A DNA stretch of 64,000 nucleotides. Origin: Azolla caroliniana. Its lineage: Eukaryota; Polypodiophyta. The DNA lies in the NCBI GenBank assembly GCA_043228905.1, contig JBHGNT010000017.1:620001-684000 (forward strand), read 5' to 3'. Shown piece by piece: positions 1-12,099 of this stretch (positions are counted from its first letter, which is position 1; each line of letters starts with the position of its first letter). The translations under genes and the position numbers were made by a program. The notes beneath the pieces are model-generated. The model had not been told where the DNA came from and did no database searches. It saw only the letters and a list, made by a program, of their open reading frames with translations.

Positions 1-104
1 TCTCTTGACATCTTTTTAAAAAATTTCTCACCAGGCCTTCAGTTTCTTCCTTAGCATGGATCATTTCTTTAAATTCTTCATTTCGTCGAAGGTTCAATAT
101 GAAT

Positions 105-129
105 GAGAGAGAGAGAGAGAGAGAGAGAG
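105..129. repeat. (GA)n microsatellite
   Basis: Pure GA dinucleotide run in the 3' flank of the lipase gene. The rest of 1-235 shows no gene and no other structure that I recognise. Confidence 0.95.
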
Positions 130-235
130 TTTTTTAAGTAACAAAAATGAGTACTATACAAAAGTTCATGTTACAACAATCCCTCATCTTCACTACAAAA
201 ATTCAATAGCAATATTAAAATAAATAAATCTTAAG

Positions 236-3200
236 TTAAACAATACCCGGTCTTCTGTTCCAATTCTTTCTTCCAGATTTGTCTTTTACAAATATGTTTC
301 TTAGTTTATCCCACTTACTCTTCGTAGATCCCTCGACCTTACACCTCTCACCATCTGAATCACTCATTTCCGATACATCCTCATTTTCATTCTTTTCCCA
401 ATCACGCTCACTGGATTCGAAAGTTCCATAAGACATTGTTTGTGCCACATTTAATGAGAAAGCTCTCTCCAAGGCAGCTTTATGTTCCTCTTGGTGCTCT
501 TCCCTCAATGTGGCTTGCCTCACCATCCTTTGTGGCATTGGAATGTCCATAGCATTTTCTTTCTCAATCATTAGCTGCAAAGAAAACCTGTTTACTGCTT
601 GAAATCTCAAAGTTAAAAGCACCTTGTCATTAAATGTACTCAATCTTTACATGAAAATAGGAACACAAGAAATTATTTATATTTACGAAATATATGAAGA
701 CTCACACAAACGCACAGTCACCATAAAAGTTTCTGGTTTTGATTTTCTGTTTCAGTTTAAGAAATGTTTGGAGTTTATTTTATGTATGTATATATGCATT
801 TCTCTGATATTTATCTCTGTAGGCATGTATGTATCTGTGTGTTCTACAGATGTACAGAGATACATCATATATAGATGTATCTGTGTATCTATATACTTGT
901 ATGAGTTGTATCTATGTATGGATGAGTAACCATTGCCTCAAAAACACTTGCTGCAGGTCAACTCTAGTTATCTGTTTCATCCGCAGTCATGTTTGGAGTT
1001 TATTTTATGTATGTATATATGCATTTCTCTGATATTTATCTCTGTAGGCATGTATGTATCTGTGTGTTCTACAGATGTACAGAGATACATCATATATAGA
1101 TGTATCTGTGTATCTATATACTTGTATGAGTTGTATCTATGTATGGATGAGTAACCATTGCCTCAAAAACACTTGCTGCAGGTCAACTCTAGTTATCTGT
1201 TTCATCTGCAGTCTCAAGGTATGGTGACTTTCCTGCTACAAGATACACATTCAGGACTATGGCAGTTGGTTCCATGTAAGAACATTGAATACAGTTTACA
1301 TTTGCTAAAGTGGAATGCCAACTAAGTAAACTTTTTGATGTACTTAGTAAACAAGAACTAATCAATGCTGAGGTAGCTAATCTATTAATTGCACATAACC
1401 CTCTTAAGCATGGTGAGATTCGTAAACTTCAAGAAATTACGAGTACACGCAATTTTCGGTCCTCCATCTAGATCTGATCAGTAACCATTGCTCAATGCAT
1501 TTATATATGTATTTTCAGATTGGGAGGCCATGGAGTTTCTGCTTTAAGTTTTGTACGGAGGAGTTTCAAGGAGATTTCTATAGGTTGGGACACTGGAAAG
1601 CACCTAGCTGGGATGGTCTTTTTTTAGCTATCTTCAAGCCATTTTGGGAGGAGTTGAAACTCCCATGTTATTTATGATCACCAATTTTTGGCAGACTAGG
1701 GACACTACCAAAGTCTTCACAAGAAGAGCTTTTGAGGACTTTTCCTGAAAAGGTGATATCAAACATCAGCAGATTGGCATCCCATTAGTCTCATGCGAAT
1801 TGTGTACTTAACTTTCCACAAAACAAGTTGTCAATTATGTGAAGGATGTCTAATATAATGGCTTGTACCTCATACAATATAGTTTTCTGCCAGGGAGACA
1901 TACCGCATATATTTTTGCAAATGCTTACATTCGCATTGAACATGAATACTGTGCTCATTATGCAGAAGACATTTGGAAGGCCTTTGACGCTGTGAAAAAG
2001 AGATTATCTCACTGAAACTATGGGAAAATGAGGCTTCAGAAATCATTTTGCGAATTGGTATCTCTGCTCTATCAAAGTAGAGAAACTTCATGTATTTGGA
2101 GGGGAATTGGCAAAGCCTTGGCCTCTCAAAAAATCAGTTAGGAAAGGTTCTCTGTTTAGCACTGTCTTGTATACAATTGTCTCTCATCCTTTACTGATAT
2201 GGACCAATTAACAGACTGTGTCGTATATATCTTTCAGAAATTCAGATATGGTGTTCTGAAGTATACGCTGTCTACTATGAAAGAGAAAGAAGAAAGATAT
2301 ATTAACTTCTTTTAAGATGCAAAATGGCCTATGAGATGGAACAAGAGATTACATCTCAAAACATTTGTCTCTCTTTGCGGACAACATATGAAAATAAATA
2401 TTTGATAACTAAAATTTGTAAGGTACCAGAGAGAATGATGTATGTCTGGTGTTGGAGCATACCTTAGAGGAGCTTCTCCCTGTGAACCCCATGTGTCTGA
2501 AAGAAGGGGTGGGATTTCTCATGGGAGCTGCAATGTGTAAAGAGATCGAGTGTAATGTGTAATCAAGTGGCAAGAAAGAAGATGTTTCAGGATCAGATCT
2601 AATCCAAGTCTCATCTGGTATGTTGTGTTGAGGGTGAAGACTGGACTCAAGGCATTGATCGGCACCAGTCTCTGACCACTGGAATATCCTGATCAATTCT
2701 GCACCTACTAAGAACACAGCTCAAGAATCGCAAAGTATGATTAGTGCACTCAAACTTTTTGCCTCAGCCATGCTATTGAGGATCAATTTTAATAAATCTA
2801 AGTTGCTCCCTCTAAAGTTAGATTGAGCTGTGGCTTCGCGTCCATTGGTGGAGGAAAATTAGTCTTGCTAATTAGATCATCTAGCATCTTAGATATCTTC
2901 TCTGGGACGGCATTTCAGCCAAAGTTCAAGTGGATCAAGCACTACAAAAGATTCGCGTTAAGTTTTCGTCTTGACACATGTATGCTTGCAGGTGTTGCAA
3001 TCGCCACTTATAGGTTATATTCAGTTCTCCTTACCATTGATTTCTAGGCCAAGAAATCAACTAGAGAACTCCATGTCTGAGGTCCTTGAACAGTTTTGGC
3101 AAGCTAAACAGAATTAGAAAGGCCTTCACTAAGTGAAACTTGAATGCTTTTATGTGGCATATCAATGTCTTGTCTTGGAACGCAGCTTCACTGCTCAGTT

Positions 3201-6177
3201 TTGTAGCTTAAAACCAACTCTAGATGCAAAAGCAAGCCGCTTTGTGAAATGAACTAATGATCGAAAACTTTGGGAGTTAGGCATTGTCTCTTTGAGTTGT
3301 TGTGGACCATCATCCTGGCATGCCTATTTCGCAGTAAATTGTAATGCCATTACAAAGGCTCTTTCATGTTGGTATGGCATTACAATTTATTGTAATTTTC
3401 TTTTAGCCTTTGTAGGTGTCAACTCTGTACCCTTGCCCCTCGCTTGTCTCCATACGGGGTTTTTCTTGCAGCAAGTTACACACTGTCTACAATTAAGTTT
3501 CCTGCCTTAACCCTTCACTGACACTCTAGACTATTGACAGTCTAGAATATTCATGATGAGCAGAATTTCAGGGCAATCAGATTCTGATTGATATTGATTA
3601 TTTAGTTTTTCCCTTCAACATTCCATTTATGTTTATCATGTCTCTTATGGCATTAATGGGCATATTCATGCCCTACGTTTTGAATCTTATTTTTATCTTG
3701 ACATGTTGTGAATATTCTCCACGATTCTTCACTTCACTTTCTGATTCTCATTGGTATTTTAAAGCATTGCTAGAGAAAAATGAATGTCTGTTATGTTATT
3801 TATGCATACCTCCATATGAACAAACCAAGTACTTGAAATTAAAAGTACAAAAAAGAGAGATAATCATCAAAATAAGAGAAAGGAAGAGATATTTATTAAT
3901 GATGTGATGAGGAAATCATGCTGAAAATAGGTTCACCCATTGCTTCTAGAGTGCCTACGATCTATTTCAATATGAACTCTATAATGTCATTGATCGTCCG
4001 GTGTAGGTGTAGGTATATTAAAAGAACCACGGAACCATGTTTCTACCAAACCCCAGCTGCAATATGAAAATTTGGCCATGCCAAATGTTACCAAAAAGTA
4101 AGAGTTTCCAGGCAAGTGTTTTCCTCGCTCAGGCATTGTTTCAACCTTCTGGCTATGTTCAATCACATAGGAACTCAAAACAATAGCCTGTAACATACCT
4201 CTAATGCTCTTTGGGACTCTCTTTCAATCCATACAATAGAATGATCTGTTGTAGCATTGCAAGATAGAACAACGTGTTCAAATCTCCCCTCCACAGGTAC
4301 TGCAGTCCGAACCTCAGGGGGGTACCGTCCACACCTACATGGCATTAGGATGACTCTTGGTAAACAACAAAATCACAAGTTAAATGTGTTCTTCAATTAC
4401 AAATTCCATACCTGCAAAGCTTCCTCTCTACAATGTGATATAGACGTCCAGGAGTATATAGCCTCCTCGGGTCCTTTAGCATCCTTTCTTCTGGTATGCA
4501 TGTGTCTCTCATACATCGAAGGCAAAGCATACAAGGCAAACTGTTGAAAAGCATGAAAAACAAGTAAGAAAATAGAAGGTAGAGACCTTTAATTTAAATG
4601 ATGCCATGTGAGAATAAGATATGAAATGTTTTGAGCAATCGATTAAAATAATTATAACAGAGAGCTACCTCACCAGCAGATACACTTGAATATGTCCTCC
4701 AAGGGTGTTGCAGTGCGAGGCAGAAAATCATCCTGCAATAATTATTAGACCATTACAATACAGTCCAGGTTCTCAGTGCTCTGAAAAATGGCCTTCCTCG
4801 TTCACTAAAACTACAGCTGTGCTGTCAAACTTGTTGGTTGGAACTATTTATAACGTGAACAAAACCTGACAAAAAATGTACAAAGCATGCTCCTTCGACT
4901 TTTTTCCTTCCTGGTTGGAAATATTTATGAAGCGAAAAAAGTATGCCAGATACATGTTGATAGTCCATTAAATTCTTTCTATAAATTCCTGGTTAGATAT
5001 AGTGCTGGGGGAAACCTTGTTTCACTAAAATGCTAGTGAAAGTTTTGATCTTGCTGGTTGGAAATATGCAAGGAAGAACAAAAATTGAAAAAAAAAGCAT
5101 TACTTTATACTACATTTCTATGAGATTGTCTTAATTTCTCATCATTTCATATGATATCATGCACAGAAAGGAAACTCAGCTAATTCATTGTGAATCATTG
5201 ATGATTCATTTTTCAGCCAACCAATTCAAGCATTTTTTTACTTAGATTCGAACAACTTTTTATGCCAAATGTTATAAACAGAGAAGTAACCCTTCCTGAT
5301 GTGAATGGTGTAAATAATGTACAAGACAATCCATTTTTAGGCCATTTGCTGGATATAGGGAAGCCATCTTCTCCAATGTGAGTGATATAAATAAATAAGA
5401 TGTGAATGCATGTAATTTTTCTAGTTCATTTTAAACAAATATATATAAATTGATATCAATATCAATATTAACCTGAAGAATAACCGAATTGATGACATCA
5501 GCATAGCGAACAGCAAGATTAAGCGACATGCATCGAGCAGGAGCGAGGGCATAGCATCGAACCCTATCTCTTGAAATATCTCCAAGTCTTTCCCCATGTT
5601 TTACTGCCAATATTGAAAGCATCGCAGCGACACCCGAGCCCAAAGAATGTCCGGCAAATGTAAGCGTGTACTTAGGATGGTTCACAATAAGACCTCTCAA
5701 GGTCTCTAATTCTTTCTCCAAAAGCCAAGTCGCTGATTCTAGAAGACCATGATGAACATACCCACCATCAAAAAGCTCTTGTCCAAGCTTATTATCCAAC
5801 AAAACTGCATAATCACTCTCTCGACCAAGATTCAAACCACGGATAGCAACGACAATATCTTGTGACAAATGATCTAAGTAGATCAAGTAAGGTGGAGCAT
5901 AACCTCGGGTGTACCGATAATCAGCTCGTTTTTCCACACAATCAATGTCAATTTGGTAACCACCAGGTGGTGCCCATTTCGGATTTCGTAGGTCTTCTTC
6001 ATAAACAGCGAGCACAAGGCGACACATGCGAGGGACAGGTTCAAACTCAAGTGATTCGGCCGCTCCCCACCGCTCACTGTCTTGGGAGCCTGAGTGTATA
6101 CATCTCTTCCACGCCCATCGGGCACACGCAAGTAAATACACGCATTCTATGACTGGCACACCAAACGCTATAGACAT
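236..6177 (-). CDS. Class 3 lipase / diacylglycerol-lipase-like alpha/beta hydrolase (5 exons, 455 aa)
   Basis: Predicted serine hydrolase acting on mono- or diacylglycerols; it matches the plant family typified by Arabidopsis AT3G14075. Exons, in coding order: 6177-5473, 4732-4674, 4540-4412, 4334-4199, 574-236; all junctions are GT-AG and the summed length is exactly 456 codons. The N-terminus (ECVYLLACARWAWKRC) fits the family's hydrophobic start. The nucleophile elbow FAGHSLGSG has Ser178; the acid is probably Asp236/237 (LQDDFLPRTA) and the histidine probably lies in NATTDHSIVWIE. A Cys-rich stretch (LPCMLCLRCMRDTC) follows. The last exon is acidic, then basic (KDKSGRKNWNRR). Start chosen because the family begins here. 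Intron 4 is 3.6 kb and holds repeats and an antisense LINE relic. Seen: motifs and splice phases. From the family: function. Exact substrate is unknown. Confidence 0.92.
764..1213. repeat. 225-bp perfect-looking tandem duplication
   Basis: Two head-to-tail 225-bp copies (764-988 and 989-1213) differ at only one position that I found (ccgcagtc versus ctgcagtc at the end). The unit is rich in ATGTATGTAT/TCTGTGTAT-like sequence. It lies in intron 4 of the lipase gene. The short ORFs here are by-products of the repeat. Confidence 0.95.
1490..3110 (+). mobile_element. Decayed LINE reverse-transcriptase relic, antisense in lipase intron 4
   Basis: Plus-strand translation, with many stops and frame changes, follows the order of a plant non-LTR reverse transcriptase. 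KAPSWDGLFLAIFKPFWEEL (near 1600) matches the KSPGPDG...FW block. A FLPGRHTAYIFANAY-like block follows near 1890, then EDIWKAFDAV near 1970 (motif A region). SLFADN near 2370 is a worn FADD box, and LRINFNKSKLLP near 2790 matches the segment after it. No frame is long enough to be functional. Boundaries are approximate; the 3' part to about 3500 may also belong. Confidence 0.7.
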
Positions 6178-6828
6178 TGTGGTTGCTTATTATCCTCAAT
6201 ATGAAAATCTCCAATCCAAGATCAAACTAATCTATCAAAGATAGGTCAGATTGATTTTATTTTGTTTTGCTTTGCTTTAAATCGAACCTCATTAGATTTA
6301 ATTCGATTTGATTGGCTGCCCAATTGCAAAGCAAAGATCAAGTCGAAGTTCAAAGCAAAGATCAAAAATATCTGTCGAGGGCTCAGATAAGATTTTATTG
6401 CATTTGAATCTTACTAAATTGGAGATACATTCTATCACTGGCACGCCCAAATGCTAGAAAATAGTTGCTTCCCAATATTCAAATATCAAATCAGATCAAA
6501 GATCCAAAAGAAAAATCAAAGCAAATCAATGGTGGGTAAGATCAGATATGATTGGAACGGAGGGCATTATATTTTGTTTGATTAGCTACCCAATTCAAAG
6601 CAAATTGAATCAATCCAATTCATATCTCAAATCGAAGCAAAGCTGAGAGAGATAAGACGGCTCAGAATCTGACTTGCGTAAGATTCGCTTAGATTATAGA
6701 TTGAACTTGGATAGATTAGACTTGACCTTTCCTTGCCTTTGGCAATGCTTTGCTGGAACTAGAGGATAAGAATTTCGATGGGTATTATACCTTCTCCTTC
6801 TTGTTCTTTTGCTTTCCTTCTCAGTAAA

Positions 6829-6883
<55 letters not shown>

Positions 6884-8106
6884 GGAATCTACTCTCTCTC
6901 TCTCTCTTTCTCTCTGTCTGTCATAAAAGATTGTTGGGGTTTTGTCATTCACAAGCTTGGCTTGGAGATGCCACTTTTCCTTTCCATTTTCAACAGAGCA
7001 GCACTTCTTCTGTAAAATTGTAATGCCAGTCCTGCCCAAATATCTATCCAAAGTTTCTTGTCAAAGGAATGAGTCTGAGAATGGCTGGCTTGGCTTCTCT
7101 TATGGCCATTCATTGCCATCCATCCGCCCATAACACCCTGCCCAAATGATTGTCCGGCTCCAGATGAACGCCCAAATGGGTGGGGGACATTACACATATC
7201 TTATACCCATCTACCAAAACATGACCCATCCAAAGGTTCGCTCCCGACTATCGGTTCCCATGACCCTCTAGAAGTTCCATTTCGGTTTGAACCTAATGAA
7301 GTTAAAACCTGGACATGCGTCGTGATCGTGCTACCCAACTTACCATATTCTTGCATAGGGTCTTAATTTCTTCATCCTGCTTGGTGAGTCCCACATCTCG
7401 AGTCTAATATATTCGTCCAAGAGTCGTCATGTCCTGGTAGCTAGTGATTCTTAGGGCCGGCGTCATCGAGTTCAAATTTAGGTTTTAACTCTACCATGCA
7501 TCATGAATCCCCACGCCAAATGCTCTTGTAAACCAAGAAATGTAGAAACCTTATGACCCCCAAAGTTAAAGTAAAATATCCTCACAATTCCCCGAGCAAA
7601 ATCTCCTTCCTTGATCATGGGGGGCATCCTTAAAGTGGCATTAGAGAAAAATACCTTTAATATACTTATCGTGGAGAGTGCGGAAAGGTTTAATAGTTTT
7701 GTAGTGGTATGTATGGACATCGACACGATGCACTCCTAATATATTTTAATTGCTCTTTTACTTTTACTTTATATCTATAAGGTTCTAACTTCCAAGTTCT
7801 CACCTTCTACATATGTGCATTGCACTAAGACAAGGATTCAAGTTTGTAAAGCTCAATAATTATGTACATTATATTGTCACATTTGGGTGATTCAACAACA
7901 AGATTCTTTGTTGTTCAATGACTCATGTGTATGACATGCCAAATAAGAGTGTGTATGTGAAAACGAACTCATATAGATGTTCAGTGCATTAAGAAGGTCT
8001 AGAGATTGATAAAATAGGATGAATTGATAATTTTGAAGTGGTTGGGCGTATTGTGCTGCAAATATGAATGCATCTCTTTTGTACTTAAAGGACTAGTTAG
8101 TTGACA
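6178..8106. other. Upstream flank of lipase gene, no gene seen
   Basis: Contains the presumed promoter and 5' leader of the minus-strand lipase gene. At 6428-6700 there is a diverged duplicate of the sequence around the lipase start (see findings). A GA run is at 6832-6880, followed by a CT run near 6890-6916. From 7200 to 8100 I see no coding pattern; short ORFs lack recognisable motifs. Confidence 0.6.
6832..6916. repeat. (GA)n and (CT)n microsatellites
   Basis: About 49 bases of GA, then after a 10-base gap a CT run. On the lipase coding strand this reads as CT/GA-rich upstream DNA, which is common in plant promoters and leaders. The ORFs running through it encode only Arg-Glu or Ser-Leu repeats. 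Confidence 0.95.
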
Positions 8107-9838
8107 AGGTTCTTTTTCTTCTTTTTTTAATGAAGATTCACCTTGGTATTAATGGAAAGATGCCCAAAGGCTACAACTAATTCATACAATAGATTATAAC
8201 CCTCATACCCACATGATACATCAACCAACATGTCGAGTATCAAAAGCCCTCATGTAGGGTCGTTCCAAGACGGGGGGCGGAAAAAGGCATCTTGGTGGAG
8301 TATATCTCCACTTTATTCTCTCTCCAAAAGAGGTGAAGACCTCTGCCTTTTTCCAAATTTCTCGAAATTGTTGTTGTTTATGAATCACAACTTCAAGCTC
8401 ACTAGGTATTGCCTCATATTGACCTCTTAGAGTATATAAGAGCATTAACCATATCTCCTTAGACTAAATCAACCACATTTTGTTTGACTTTCTGAAATAC
8501 ACATTTACATCTAGCCTTCCACAATACCCAAACTACTAAAGAAGAGATCGTAGACCAAACCTTGTCCTCTTCCAAGCAACGGATTGTTGTAGTATAAGAA
8601 ACCTCCAATACATGTCTTCCATTGGAGAGGAGAAGAAAATCAACATACTCTGTTTCATAGTTCTGTATTTCTTCGGCCAATCTTCCCCATCTCACAAAAC
8701 CCCAAGTGTACACCTATTTACCATAAATAGGATACAACATCCTCAACATTCTTTTCTAAACTGCTCTAGCAATAGGACATATCCATAAAACATGGTAAAC
8801 CGATTCATTGGGAGAACCACAACTATCACATTTTAAATCATGGCAATGCCCCTGCATCCATGACTTCACATGAATGCCATAATGTATCAACAACCATCTA
8901 AATAACACAACTTTTTTAGGAATTTGCATGGCCCATAGCCATTTCCAATAAGCATTCAACCAAGAGTTTGGTACATTACCAGATCTCCAAAATTTACAAG
9001 CTGATGGCATAACAACCACGCCTCTCCTTAGCAATTCTCTACCCATTTTTACCAAGTACTGAAAAAATGGGATTTGCTTACCTAGCATTCCTTGCGCTGA
9101 TATGGTTTGCCATTTCCACTCACCGGGATCCCACAAAAGGCGATCAATGGGCTTATTCTCATAGACCCACAATTCAGAGAGACCGTTTATATCATTTAGA
9201 TGTGGATTCAACATCCATTCTTTCTTCCACAATATACGAATATGCAACATACTCCCTTGAGTTACAATTCTGTCTTCCACAAAGAGAGAATGATGTCATC
9301 CAAAAGGCAAAACATCGAAGTAAAGGCATTCATGAGAGTTTTTATAACCCCCGACCCCCAATAAGACATGTAAGGATGAAAACATACCATACCAAAATAA
9401 ACTAGTTTGAGAAGGGTCAAAGGAAGACATCATAAAGACTCTATCCATTTCTGCATACATACATAATATTGCCTCCCCAAATTGTTCTACAAACATGGGT
9501 TTTGTTTTCCATCGTCGAAGAAGAAAAAGTCAGCCAATTCCGCACTGACTCAGCTTCACCTTTATCAAAGTCAACCCACTTCAACCTAGTTCTCTTCCCT
9601 AACATTACCCCCTCCTTTGATGTAAATAGTGGGTTCAATATGAGGGGTTGACGCAACCATTCCTCTGTACATGATGGTAGAGATTGGACTAATTGACAAG
9701 GTTCTTGTCTACCAAACAAGGATTTGGATTTGTTTATGTAACCTAATTTGTTTGAGCTAAAGTTGCACTTCGAAATATGAAAAAAGTGTGAATAGTCATA
9801 ATATTGACATTGTTCCAACAATCTCATATCATATTTTG
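8107..9838 (-). mobile_element. 5'-truncated LINE: C-terminal ORF2 with zinc-binding RT domain
   Basis: Minus-strand fragments run in order. First is a segment with WVDFDKGEAESVRNWLTF (around 9560). Then the zf-RVT region KFWRSGNVPNSWLNAYWKWLW with QIPKKVVLFRWLL, CDSC and HVLWICPIARA (9000-8760). Next is VVWVLWKARCKCVFQK (near 8500), and last a tail including TLRGQYEAIPSELEVV (near 8420). An A-rich stretch of about 20 bases (8107-8141 read on the minus strand) marks the likely 3' end. Several stops and frameshifts break it. The upstream reverse transcriptase and endonuclease are missing, as is typical of 5'-truncated LINE insertions. Confidence 0.85.
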
Positions 9839-11593
9839 GGAAATTTCAGTCTTTGACATTAAACAAATTAAATTAGATCTTTTGAAGAATGGATTGATTT
9901 TCAATTTGTTCATATGCATTTGAATCATTGATACATGTGAGCTTGTCACATATTTATAAGATGTCCTTTTTCGTATTTGATAGCTCATAAATATTCAAAT
10001 TCTCGAAACATCAGGAACTTCTTTTTTGTCGTCAATATCACCCAATGGATGGAAGTGTGTATTAAGAGCTTCATTAAGATATCACAAAGCACTTAACAAA
10101 CACAAAGGTTGCATAATTAAGTTGTTATGAAAGTGCATATAGTACAAGTTTTTATACAGATTGGTATTAAGAAAAAATAAGATATCAAATATAGAGGCAT
10201 CCAAATGAGAATGAGAGTGAACACAAATGCAATTCCACTTCTGGTTGGGGTAGAGGTGAACTTAACATTGAGAGGTAAGTCCCATGGGGAGCAAGTAGGG
10301 AATTTATATGATAGTTATGTGTACTTTGTAAGGAAGAATTAATTTTGTGACTTCTTTTGCAACATCTACCATTCATTTACAAGCACCCATCCCCTCCCCG
10401 ATAGTGCCACCAAATGTAAGTATTCTCTAAACTATTTCGACAATTACCTACTTTTCAACTTGGTTCATTGTTAAGGGTTCAAGTAGGATGTTGGAAAGAC
10501 AAGTGAAGACATTTTTCAAACATCTTCAAATCCCTCCCACAAATTGGCTACTTTACTTTAGCAATAAACTCTCTACTTTTTATCCTCTCAACCCCATTAC
10601 TTAATTAATAGCATGAGAAAGGTCTAGCTCTAGAAAGTGAAAAGTGAAGAAGATAAAGGAAAAAACTAATAATTTGGCTTTCATACTTCTTTACATCTTA
10701 AGTGTTATAGCCTTTGTCCCCATTAATTATGGGGCAAAAGCCCTTATCCTAGAATTTACAAGATCTCTCCCTTGTTTCCTTGTACAAAGGTAAGTAATGC
10801 AAAAAACGATGCTACAATTGGGTTGTATAGCAAAATACAAAACAAGTACTACCGTACATCAAAGGCCCTATGGATTGAGGTATCATCTTTTATAAAGCTG
10901 AATTCTACTTCAGCTCAAGGCATGAAAAAGAATTAACTTGGGCCAATAGCTCAACAAATCAATAATCACCATTGAACTTCCCATTCTCATCTTTTAGGTA
11001 TCTACCGTAAGAGAGTCTTGACGAACTTCAGTGTCCACATCAATGGAACAATTGCATCGAGGTGCATTGTCACTACATTTGATAGCAAATTGTATCAGGA
11101 CGCTATGTTCTCCAGTATATCCAAACCAATCATCGTATGATAGATATCCACTTGATCTAATAAGCTTAAGGGGTAGTGCATGAAAATACCAACAAAACCC
11201 AAGTTTGACACTCCATAAAATGTTATGACACAATTGAGCTTAAAAGGCATGTTGAGATAACAATAACAACATGCCCGCTTTTGAGCACAACTTAGTATAT
11301 TAGTATTTTTTATTTCCCACTTGCAATATGAAGTGTGACTAAACAAAGATCTTGAGCTCAACATATTTTGCATGAATACATTTCATAGGAGAACGTGTGC
11401 TAAAGCCTACCCTTGTCATTAGTCAAGAGGAGATGCCTTTTTGTATCAAATGTAGTGGATACTTTGCAATATCTCACTCACTCTTCCATCATGACAAAGT
11501 AGTTGAAGATTTTATATAAGCACACAAATAAACCCCTACCTCGCAATATTGATAGCTATATTGTCTTTCTCGCAATAAAAATATTTCTTATGG

Positions 11594-11634
<41 letters not shown>

Positions 11635-12099
11635 CAAACTCATGTAGGCTACCTCTAAGTATTCTATATCCTGAATAAAACAAGTCTTGATTCTTTACTA
11701 GAATGTAATTCAGCAATACCCAACTTCTCTTTCCCCATTGGTATAACTATTTCCTCAGTAAGTTTAGTCAAGGTCTCTTGGATAATTGCCATTTGGTTGA
11801 GGAGAAGGGAAGATCTTTTGATCGCATCATATACCTTGGTTTTGGATGAAATAATCACTATTTCTTGAGTTATTCTCTACTGGAAAGACGACCAAATAAA
11901 CTTCACAAGAATGTTTTGCTACCTTACAACATGCAGATAAAGCTCACAAGAAAATCAAATACTCGTAACAAGAATGGTCGGCATGGCTAACTATATCAAT
12001 AATTATGTTTTCATAGGTTACTATACAAATAAGGATGTTTGATATCTTACAATCAAAAGACGAAGGTCACCGGAAACCTCGCTTTTCTTTTGGCCAAAA
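9839..12099. other. Intergenic DNA, no gene seen
   Basis: AT-rich sequence between the LINE and the 3' end of the KASH gene. Only short ORFs without recognisable motifs occur, for example a 64-codon minus ORF at 11664-11858. A CT run is at 11596-11631. It must contain the 3' UTR of the KASH gene next to 12099. Confidence 0.5.
11596..11631. repeat. (CT)n microsatellite
   Basis: Pure CT dinucleotide run of about 36 bases in intergenic DNA. Confidence 0.95.

Noticed and set aside
3987-4196. 69-codon minus ORF next to lipase exon 4, as a possible coding extension
   Set aside because: Reading through the GTATGT donor at 4198 in the lipase frame soon meets a stop. The ORF is in another frame, and the family sequence resumes at 574.
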